Assembly: GCA_002705125.1 (NCBI GenBank)
Contig: PAHQ01000052.1
Span: 17,642-30,746 of the forward strand
Source: Verrucomicrobiales bacterium
GTDB lineage: Bacteria; Verrucomicrobiota; Verrucomicrobiia; Verrucomicrobiales; DEV007
Direction: 5' to 3'
Length of the DNA: 13,105 bases
Both the position numbers and the translations under genes were made by a program. The notes under the pieces are model-generated. The model ran no database searches, was not told the DNA's origin, and was given only the letters and a program-made list of their open reading frames with translations. Below, piece by piece: positions 6,238 through 13,105 of this stretch (positions within the stretch are counted from its first letter, which is position 1; every line of letters starts with the position of its first letter).

Positions 6238-8589
6238 TTGAATTCGATACTACTTAAGCTGATTGGAGTTCCAACCGATGAAACATCATCGATCACGAAC
6301 ATTTCAATCCAATTAGCCCCTCTAGTATCACCAATATTTTTAATATTAGCTGCCATCGCACTAGTGGGCTGTTCATGGTTTTTTTACAAATCAACACCTG
6401 AGGACGTTCGAACTTCAAGAAGGCGCATAATGCTTATGATGCGTATTATCTTTTTTATCCTCCTAATTGGAATTTTACTAAGACCCATAATAAATCTAGA
6501 CCTCGAAAGAGATCATAAAAAAACACTAGCCATACTCATTGACAATTCCTCGAGCATGGGAATAGCTGACCCAAGATCAAATATTAAGGACAGGGTAAGG
6601 GAAGCAATCGCAAAAGGAAGCTTAGACCCACGAGCAGGCTTAGAATCTGAACCAGATCAAATACCCGAATCCTCTTCAACTCGAGCTCAAATCGCCGAAC
6701 AAGCTCTAAAAAATGAAAAACTAAACTTACTAAAAAGCTTAGAAAAAAAATCTGAAATCGTTACCTATTATTTTGGTGGTAGCATTAAAGATAATGAAAT
6801 TTTCGCTAATCCGGCAGAACCTGAAACCTCAATAGGCAATGCTCTTGATGAAGTACTAAGAAGACATAGCGCAGACGACCTGGGTGGTATTATTCTAATT
6901 AGTGATGGAGCTCACAACGAAGGTAAGGCTATCGTGCCAGTTGCTGAAAGACTAAGGGACAGGAATATTCCTGTATTCTCATATGGTGTAGGAACGAATT
7001 CACCGCGCGACGTTGCCATTGAGACGATTGATCTTCCCACAGTCGCCCTAGCTCAAGATTCGATTCCGATTACTGTAAAAATCAATCAACAGGGAATGGC
7101 AGGTGAAAAAGGGAAACTGATAGTTACAATGTCAGGAGTTAAAGCCATTGAAAAAGAATTCGTTTTCACTGATGAAGAAAATCAAGAGATCACTTTACCG
7201 ATTACACCGTCCAAACCCAACGAGTATCAGATATCAGCAACTATCGAAACCTCAGCAGATGAAATTATAGATAATAATAATAGCTTCTCACGCGGCCTCA
7301 GGGTTTTAGACTCTTCTCTAAAAGTACTGATGATAGAAAGCTCACCAAGATGGGAGTTTAAGTATGTTCAAGCGATGCTCTTAAGAGAAAGAAGAATCGA
7401 GCTTGATTGTTTCCTTGCAGGCGTTGATCCAGTCGTCTCGCGTGCAGATGATTCTCCTTATATAGATTCATTTCCTGAAAGCAGAGAAAAACTCTTCAGT
7501 TATGACTTAATTATGTTTGGTGATATTAATCCAGACCAATTACCGGAAAACACTATCGATAACATTTCATCCTTTGTTTCTGATGGAGGAGGATCACTAG
7601 TCATTATGGCTGGAAAAAGGTTCACCCCATCATCCTACAGGAACACTGCTCTTGAGAGGTTAATTCCTGTTGAACTCGCTCCTACTCGACTGGGTGGAAA
7701 CACTAATAATGCACAGAGACCCATATCACTTGAGATTACTGAGGCCGGCCTAAGAGAAGGATTCCTTAACCTTGAGGAAGACCCAGAACTTGCGAAACAG
7801 AGATGGGGTAAATTACCACCTATTTTTTGGTCTGTGAAAACGCTCGGAGCAAAGCCCGCCGCAAAAACCTACCTAACGCATCCTGAAGGAGACTATCCTG
7901 TTGTTGCCTTGCAAAGATATGGTGCAGGTGAAGTCCTATGGATAGGCACAGAAAACACATGGCGATGGAGAAGAAACACGGGAGACCTCTACCACACTCG
8001 ATTCTGGGGACAAACCGTACAAAGAATGGCAGGCAGACGACTAGCAACAGGCTCTCGTAGGTCAGAAATAAGGTCAGACAGAGCCGTTGCAAGAACAGGT
8101 GAGAATTTTACTGTTTTTGCAAGATTACTTGATGAAAATTTTATACCTAGAGAAGATGAAACGATTGAAGCAATGCTCAAGCAGAGCAATTCCTCTTCAG
8201 CTGGATCAAAAAAAGTAATGCTTAGAGCGGTTCCAGGCTCACCCGGTTATTATCGGAGTGAATTTACTGCCGGCGACCCTGGTCGGTATCAATTAAGCAT
8301 AGAAGATGACAAGTCGAGTGGCATAGATCTCAATGTTAGGGATGCAAACCGGGAATTCTCAGAAACTGCAATTAATGAAAAAAACCTTAAAGAACTCTCC
8401 AATATAACCAATGGTTATTACTTCAGAGAAGAAAACCTTTTCGAGCTTCCAGAAATTGCTAGCATTGAACCCTCTAAGATTAAGCTACGTAGAGAAGCTG
8501 ATCTTTGGAGTTCACCTTTGTATTTAATACTACTCTTAATACCAATTACCTTGGAATGGTTTATGAGAAAATTCGCCGAACTAAAATAG
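6238..8589 (+). CDS. Membrane VWA protein with GATase-like domain
   Basis: 783-residue membrane protein of a type common in Planctomycetota and Verrucomicrobiota. Numbered from the TTG at 6238: two N-terminal helices (about 31-50 and 64-82), then a VWA domain with MIDAS DNSSS (102-106), a spacer rich in charged residues and ISDGAHNEG (221-229). An Ig-like stretch (about 262-355) leads to a GATase-like domain (about 361-600) with VLMIESSPRWEFKY (363-376), YDLIMFGDINPD (422-433), SDGGGSLVIMAGK (448-460) and WRWRRNTGDLYHTRFWGQ (575-592). The position expected for a catalytic Cys is not Cys. After another beta-rich part, a C-terminal helix (about 758-775) ends in a basic tail. It is like the previous gene in architecture but clearly diverged. 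The start is 1 base after the upstream TAA, implying translational coupling. Its role is unknown; the fold suggests a structural or binding part of an envelope complex serviced by MoxR. Confidence 0.88.
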   Translation: MNSILLKLIGVPTDETSSITNISIQLAPLVSPIFLILAAIALVGCSWFFYKSTPEDVRTSRRRIMLMMRIIFFILLIGILLRPIINLDLERDHKKTLAILIDNSSSMGIADPRSNIKDRVREAIAKGSLDPRAGLESEPDQIPESSSTRAQIAEQALKNEKLNLLKSLEKKSEIVTYYFGGSIKDNEIFANPAEPETSIGNALDEVLRRHSADDLGGIILISDGAHNEGKAIVPVAERLRDRNIPVFSYGVGTNSPRDVAIETIDLPTVALAQDSIPITVKINQQGMAGEKGKLIVTMSGVKAIEKEFVFTDEENQEITLPITPSKPNEYQISATIETSADEIIDNNNSFSRGLRVLDSSLKVLMIESSPRWEFKYVQAMLLRERRIELDCFLAGVDPVVSRADDSPYIDSFPESREKLFSYDLIMFGDINPDQLPENTIDNISSFVSDGGGSLVIMAGKRFTPSSYRNTALERLIPVELAPTRLGGNTNNAQRPISLEITEAGLREGFLNLEEDPELAKQRWGKLPPIFWSVKTLGAKPAAKTYLTHPEGDYPVVALQRYGAGEVLWIGTENTWRWRRNTGDLYHTRFWGQTVQRMAGRRLATGSRRSEIRSDRAVARTGENFTVFARLLDENFIPREDETIEAMLKQSNSSSAGSKKVMLRAVPGSPGYYRSEFTAGDPGRYQLSIEDDKSSGIDLNVRDANREFSETAINEKNLKELSNITNGYYFREENLFELPEIASIEPSKIKLRREADLWSSPLYLILLLIPITLEWFMRKFAELK

Positions 8590-8593
8590 AATA

Positions 8594-10285
8594 ATGTCTG
8601 GCAAAACAACATTAACAATACCTCTCAGTGCGGTGAAAGCACTAAGAAAGAAACTTGCTCGTGCAAGATTCTCAATAATCGCTATTGAATTTGCAAGACG
8701 TTTTGCCATTACACTATCAGTCTCAATATCTCTTCTAATATCGCTTCTGTTTATTGACCTAATGACTGATCTGGGCGCGAACGCTCGTTCATTCGGACTG
8801 TTCAGTATTATAACATTTTCTGTAATTTCTGCACTTTGGTCATTATCCTCTTTAGTAACAAAATGGAAGAATGACGAATCACTAGCACTTGATATCGAAA
8901 GGCGAAACAAAACTTTTGATAGTCGATTAATAAGTTCCATTCAATTTGCAAAACGAAGAGTCACCTTCCCTGATTATGCACCCATGAGCATGATCCAATC
9001 AATGATTTCAGAGACTAAGGAAGTATCAAGAAAGTTTAATTATCTAGAGATCGTAAATCCGAAAGCAATGATTAGAGCTTCTCTAACATTATTTTTAGTC
9101 ATTATTATTTCAGGAGCCTGGGCAATAAATGAAAAAGATTCATTCATGGTTCTCTTAAAAAGGGCTATCGGAAAACAAATAGAAATCCCCCGCGATACAG
9201 TGATCGTAAATTTACCTGAGATCAAAAGGGTCGGAATCGGCGATAACGTTACTCTCTCTTATAAGATTAAATCCAAAAAAACCACCGAACTTAATGCTAA
9301 GTTAAAAGTGAATTTCGATTCAGGGAGGAAAAATTTAATTAACTTAGAAAGAAGTGAATCCGATGAAACAATTTATTCGACGATTATTGAAGATGTGCCA
9401 GAGTCTTTTACTTTTAACGCTCAAATAGATGACGCAAAGACGGCCTCTTTAAAAATCATCGCTATCGAAAGGCCTTCGATCATAAAAATATCAGCAACCC
9501 AAAACTATCCAAAATTCACAAAGCAGGATCCAACTAAACATGTTCCAGGAGACTTTACTTTTTTTCCTGGCAGTGAAGTAACAATAAACATTGAATCGTC
9601 AAAGGAACTTACTACGGGCAATCTAAAGTTTCTTGGTATAGAGAATCAATTACCTTTAAACATCAGCAATGACGACAAAAAGAAAGGTGAGGCTCTAATT
9701 AAGATTCCATCAAAAAACTTATCTGGATTCAGCGTTTCTCTTACAGACACTGAAGAAATGAACTCCAGGAATGCGGCTATCTATAAAATATCATTACTAA
9801 CAGATCTACCTCCAGAGATTCGCATCACTTATCCTAAAAGGTCTGAAGAGTTAGTTACCCGAAAGGCTAGATTTCTTATCGAGTACGAAGCCAGTGACCG
9901 ATTTGGAGTCAATTCGATTAATTTAAAGTACAGAAGAAATGAAAATGAGGTTATCACTATACCTGTATTAGTTGACGAATCAGGAAAGAACCAAATTAAA
10001 GATAATTATGAATGGGATCTAGGTTCATTGAATCCAAGCCTTTCAGAAGGCGATCAAATTAGCTATTGGTTAGAAGCGTCTGACCAGAACATTGCAGGAT
10101 CAAATATTAGTACTACTGAAATTTTAACTCTTAAAGTGGTTACTCCAGATGAAAAACGTGCCGATCTACTTGGTAGAACATCTGACGCCCTTGGTAGCGT
10201 AGACGAAGCCACCAATGATCAAGAAACGCTTAATAAGGATCTAGAATCAATAATTAGAAAAAATACACCAATTAAGAAAAATTGA
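8594..10285 (+). CDS. DUF4175-like membrane protein, short form
   Basis: 563-residue protein with three helices near the N-terminus (about 36-55, 67-87 and 160-176). Between the second and third is the conserved SLALDIERRNKTFDSRLISS (96-115), typical of DUF4175-like proteins. The rest is extracytoplasmic and beta-rich. The last Ig-like unit starts with DLPPEIRITYP near residue 405 and contains YEASDRFGVNSINLKYRRN; EGDQISYWLEASDQN then follows. The protein stops about 50 residues after VVTPDEKRADLLGR, with a short charged helix ending in IRKNTPIKKN. Longer relatives continue into a large coiled-coil part; here that material appears in the next gene. The ATG lies 4 bases after the upstream stop and has no Shine-Dalgarno. 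The DUF4175 assignment rests on layout and the conserved segment, not on a search. Confidence 0.8.
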   Translation: MSGKTTLTIPLSAVKALRKKLARARFSIIAIEFARRFAITLSVSISLLISLLFIDLMTDLGANARSFGLFSIITFSVISALWSLSSLVTKWKNDESLALDIERRNKTFDSRLISSIQFAKRRVTFPDYAPMSMIQSMISETKEVSRKFNYLEIVNPKAMIRASLTLFLVIIISGAWAINEKDSFMVLLKRAIGKQIEIPRDTVIVNLPEIKRVGIGDNVTLSYKIKSKKTTELNAKLKVNFDSGRKNLINLERSESDETIYSTIIEDVPESFTFNAQIDDAKTASLKIIAIERPSIIKISATQNYPKFTKQDPTKHVPGDFTFFPGSEVTINIESSKELTTGNLKFLGIENQLPLNISNDDKKKGEALIKIPSKNLSGFSVSLTDTEEMNSRNAAIYKISLLTDLPPEIRITYPKRSEELVTRKARFLIEYEASDRFGVNSINLKYRRNENEVITIPVLVDESGKNQIKDNYEWDLGSLNPSLSEGDQISYWLEASDQNIAGSNISTTEILTLKVVTPDEKRADLLGRTSDALGSVDEATNDQETLNKDLESIIRKNTPIKKN

Positions 10286-10321
10286 CCTTTGGAAATTCTT
10301 TAAGATTCATCTAAACTAATA

Positions 10322-13105
10322 ATGCTCATGAAATTGCAATCAATCCATCAACTTTTCGTGGCTTTGATTTTATCATTGTTACTGACCAATTCCTTTGGCG
10401 CATTTCCTCAAAATTCTCTACTTAATCAAGAAAGAAAACAGCAAAGAATTAAAGACTCCACCGAAAGGACAGGAGAACAGTTAGATTCCTTAATCGATGA
10501 ATTTAATCGTAATGGTCTTGCAGGCAGTGATCTTGAGGTTATCAAGGCCATAAGAACAGTACTTGGCAACCTCTCAAAGGAGCAAATGAAAGAAATTGTA
10601 GGGCTGCTCAACGGTGCAAGAGAAGACACTTTACAAGATATCAATTCACCAGCTGCAAGCGCTAAAATATTGACTGCGTTTGCAGGACAGAAAGGAGTTA
10701 TCGTTCAGTTAAGAAGGATCCTTCTTGAGTATCAGTCACAGGTGGCACTCTTTGATCTGGCTAGATTTGTAAAGGAACTGGGTGACAGACAAACATCAAA
10801 CCTTCATGAAGCTATCACACTATCTTCATCTAATTTTGTACCCGGAAGCCCCACCAGATCAGAGGAAATATCTATTCAACTTCAATACACTGAACAAGAA
10901 GCCTTGGCCGGTGAGGTCAGTAGTATCCTTAAAAGATTATCACAGATCGCAGAAATGACTAAAGGGTCTCCAGATCAAAGGCCTAACAAAGCACAGCAGC
11001 ACGCTAGTGACTCCAGACTAAGTGAAAACATACTCAAGGCGATAGATGAAATTAAAGGAAAGCGACTCATGAGTGCTGTATCATTCGAGAAGACTTCCAG
11101 AGATTCATTATGGAAAATGGCGAAAATTCTTGAAGCAGAAAAAGGAGAACTTGAACAAATGGTCGAGGCTCTTGAAAAGCTAGAAAACATCATTGATAAG
11201 GAAACTGAAATTCGGGAATCTACAGAAAAACTCTCAGAGAAGAATCAAGAAAAGCTCGAAAAAGAAAAATTTCCAGAGCACATTCGTAGAAGAATAGACC
11301 AACTCGAAAAGGCTGTGAAATTTCGAGAATTTGAAAGGGGTGAGCGTATGGAGGAATTAGAAGAGATGGAAAAAATTGAGCAAAATGCTTTAGATTCACA
11401 AGAAAAAATATTCGAAAACGAAATTGAAAAAACGAAAAGTCAATTAACAGATGCGAAGGAAACTAATAATGATGCTCTTATCAAGGATCTAGAAAATCAA
11501 CTCAAACAAAGAGAACGCCAGTTAGAAAGAGCCGAACAAAATAAAGAGAGAAGAACTAAGCAATTAGCCGCTGAACTTGAAAGAGAAAATAAAGTGCTCA
11601 ATTCGCGTGTGGAACAAGCAACTAAAAGACTTGAACAAGCTTTTGATCAAGCCAGCAAACAGTACGTTGAAAATAGACTAAGGACTGAAGCTGAAAACAA
11701 ATCCTTAGAACTCGCAAAAAAACAAGGAGAACTAGCAGATCTGACTGATTTTCTTGCAGATGAATTATCTGAGGTAGCTCCTTCAATATCTGAGGCGATA
11801 AAAAAATCAACGCCAGAAATGCAAGCAGCAAGAGATGCTTTGAAAGAAAACTCATCGATTGATGAACGCAGAGAGAAAGCACTCCCCCGAGAGGTAACCG
11901 CATTAGAAAATCTCGACGAGGCTAGAAACGCGCTCATAGATAAAATTTCAGAATCTGAAGCAATCGCTGAGGTTCCTAGTGAAAAGATACAAGAACTCGA
12001 AGATCTACTAGCAGAGGTAAAAGAAATCAGAAAAGAAGAAGAAGAACTAAAATCAATTACAAAAGAGGCTGCAGACAATACAAATATTGAAAAAATACAA
12101 GAAAAGTCTGCCGATCAGGCAGAAATAGAAGGGAAAACTGCCGAGGCTACATCGACTGCCTCTGAACAAGAATTAACTGAAGCCGCTGCATCCTTAGCCG
12201 AGGCCATGGCCGCAATGGCTGAGGCTGGAGCCGATTTAGCAGCAGGCGAAAACTCTCCAGATGCTCAACAAAATGCTATCAATAAGTTAGCTGATGCTGA
12301 AGAGGCTATTTCTGAGGAGATAGAAAAACTTAAGGATGCTGCTCAAGAACTAGCTAATCTCAATGATCTCATCGAAAAACTGGAGCCTATTATTGAAGAA
12401 CAAAAAGATCTTAATGAAAGCACCGCAGAATCTATACCTCAAGATGGGGAAGACAAAATCAATACAGAAGATTCCAATCAACTTGCAGATGCACAAAAAG
12501 ACCTACAAGAACAAACTAATGAATTGGCTAAAGAGGCTTCTTCGACATCAGAAAAAGCATCTAATGAATTATCAGAAGCCTCAGATAAACAAAGCACTGC
12601 ATCTGATGACTTAGCCTCAGGCGAACCCGCTAGCGCAGCCCCTGATCAAAGTGCTGCATTAAATGATTTAAACGAAGCAAAGGCGGCTTTAGAGAAACAA
12701 GCATCTGAACTAGCCGAAGCTCTCGGTCAAGAATCCATCAATGATCCATCCGCTTTATCAGAGGCCGCTGCTGCTATTGCTGAAGCTCAAGCATCTGTAT
12801 CTGAAGCACAAGAACAATTAGCGGCAGCCGAGAGTGCTGCCAATGAACTAGCAGAGAGACAAAAAATATTAGCAGAAGCGGTTGGAGAAGCGTCAACCAA
12901 CTCCCCAGTAGACCCTGCATTAGCACAAGCCGCAATAGCAACGGAAATCGCCGCCAAAGAACTTTCATTTGGAGATCTTAAAGGTGCACTTGAACAAATG
13001 GAGAATGCTCAAAATGCACTTAGTGAAGCACAAGACCCCTCAGGTGAAGGCCAGGGTGAAGGCCAGGGTGAAGGCCAGGGTGAAGGCCAGGGTGAAGGCC
13101 AGGGT
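10322..13105 (+). CDS. Large exported coiled-coil protein, 3' end outside window
   Basis: An open frame starts at ATG 10322 and stays open to the right edge: 928 codons with no stop. A signal peptide is clear: MLMK, a hydrophobic core LFVALILSLLL, then TNSFGA, with cleavage likely near residues 26-27. A mixed helical part (about 30-255) leads to a highly charged Glu/Lys/Arg/Gln region (about 260-480) with coiled-coil character, as in DLENQLKQRERQLERAEQNK. From about 572 to 907 it becomes Ala/Glu/Ser/Asp-rich with weak helical repeats (see findings). At 908 it enters a Gly-Glu-Gly-Gln tandem repeat that runs off the window. No enzyme motif is seen. It follows the DUF4175-like gene by 36 bases and probably belongs to the same transcript. 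It resembles the coiled-coil C-terminal half of long DUF4175 proteins but carries its own export signal. It would be a periplasmic or surface rod or scaffold; that role is inference. Confidence 0.88.
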   Translation, partial: MLMKLQSIHQLFVALILSLLLTNSFGAFPQNSLLNQERKQQRIKDSTERTGEQLDSLIDEFNRNGLAGSDLEVIKAIRTVLGNLSKEQMKEIVGLLNGAREDTLQDINSPAASAKILTAFAGQKGVIVQLRRILLEYQSQVALFDLARFVKELGDRQTSNLHEAITLSSSNFVPGSPTRSEEISIQLQYTEQEALAGEVSSILKRLSQIAEMTKGSPDQRPNKAQQHASDSRLSENILKAIDEIKGKRLMSAVSFEKTSRDSLWKMAKILEAEKGELEQMVEALEKLENIIDKETEIRESTEKLSEKNQEKLEKEKFPEHIRRRIDQLEKAVKFREFERGERMEELEEMEKIEQNALDSQEKIFENEIEKTKSQLTDAKETNNDALIKDLENQLKQRERQLERAEQNKERRTKQLAAELERENKVLNSRVEQATKRLEQAFDQASKQYVENRLRTEAENKSLELAKKQGELADLTDFLADELSEVAPSISEAIKKSTPEMQAARDALKENSSIDERREKALPREVTALENLDEARNALIDKISESEAIAEVPSEKIQELEDLLAEVKEIRKEEEELKSITKEAADNTNIEKIQEKSADQAEIEGKTAEATSTASEQELTEAAASLAEAMAAMAEAGADLAAGENSPDAQQNAINKLADAEEAISEEIEKLKDAAQELANLNDLIEKLEPIIEEQKDLNESTAESIPQDGEDKINTEDSNQLADAQKDLQEQTNELAKEASSTSEKASNELSEASDKQSTASDDLASGEPASAAPDQSAALNDLNEAKAALEKQASELAEALGQESINDPSALSEAAAAIAEAQASVSEAQEQLAAAESAANELAERQKILAEAVGEASTNSPVDPALAQAAIATEIAAKELSFGDLKGALEQMENAQNALSEAQDPSGEGQGEGQGEGQGEGQGEGQG
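13043..13105 (+). repeat. Perfect 12-base in-frame tandem repeat (GGTGAAGGCCAG)
   Basis: Five complete identical copies plus the first three bases of a sixth, cut by the window edge. Each unit encodes Gly-Glu-Gly-Gln in the coiled-coil gene, and the codons are identical in every copy. The unit is 8/12 G+C, much richer than the surrounding AT-rich DNA. Because the unit is a multiple of three, gain or loss of copies would change protein length without shifting frame. The total copy number cannot be known from this window. Confidence 0.97.

Noticed and set aside
8581..8940. Open frame of 119 codons on the minus strand
   Set aside because: It overlaps the N-terminal membrane helices and the conserved SLALDIERRNKTFDSRL segment of the DUF4175-like gene; a shadow.
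11647..12078. Open frame of 143 codons on the minus strand, Ser-rich
   Set aside because: It is the complement of the Glu/Ala/Lys-rich coiled-coil gene; repeated GAA/GCT codons read backwards give Ser/Phe/Ala runs. The + strand frame has the signal peptide and continuous coding character.
13043..13105. Tandem repeat as a CRISPR array or origin iteron
   Set aside because: The units are 12 bases, directly adjacent without spacers, and continue the reading frame of the coiled-coil gene, so this is a coding repeat.

Overview
The window looks like chromosomal DNA from a free-living Gram-negative bacterium of the PVC superphylum, most likely a Verrucomicrobiota member and possibly marine. This is inference from three things: the AT-rich composition judged by eye, the MoxR / DUF58 / BatA-like / VWA-GATase-like / DUF4175-like / coiled-coil gene order typical of Planctomycetota and Verrucomicrobiota, and the weak or absent Shine-Dalgarno sites with several TTG starts. 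No RNA gene, CRISPR array, transposase, integrase or phage gene was seen.

Layout. Positions 2-121 hold the lysine-rich C-terminal tail of a + strand gene that begins outside the window. It meets, tail to tail, a minus-strand gene (118-1809) for a multi-pass membrane acyltransferase of the Acyltransferase_3 / OpgC type. That enzyme is split by an inserted ankyrin-repeat domain. A 311-base divergent spacer (1810-2120) follows; it holds a nested inverted repeat (2022-2073) just upstream of the second block.

From 2121 to the right edge there is one co-directional block of six genes that reads as an operon: MoxR AAA+ ATPase (2121-3119), DUF58/VWA protein (3180-4082), BatA-like membrane VWA protein (4086-6236), a second membrane VWA / GATase-like protein (6238-8589), a DUF4175-like membrane protein (8594-10285) and a large exported coiled-coil protein (10322 to the edge, unfinished). 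Gaps between the genes are 60, 3, 1, 4 and 36 bases. The last gene runs off the window inside a perfect 12-base in-frame tandem repeat encoding Gly-Glu-Gly-Gln.

How the genes may work together. MoxR ATPases with VWA partners act as chaperone-like machines that mature or remodel envelope or metal-dependent complexes. Here the ATPase and the DUF58 protein would be cytoplasmic. Two membrane VWA proteins carry degenerate glutamine-amidotransferase-like domains. The DUF4175-like protein adds a large Ig-like extracytoplasmic part, and the coiled-coil protein would sit in the periplasm. The cluster resembles the Bacteroides aerotolerance (Bat) operon in its first genes but has no BatC (TPR), BatD or BatE equivalent in view, so the second half is a lineage-specific machine of unknown job. 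The best candidates for something undescribed are this second half and the ankyrin-split acyltransferase.
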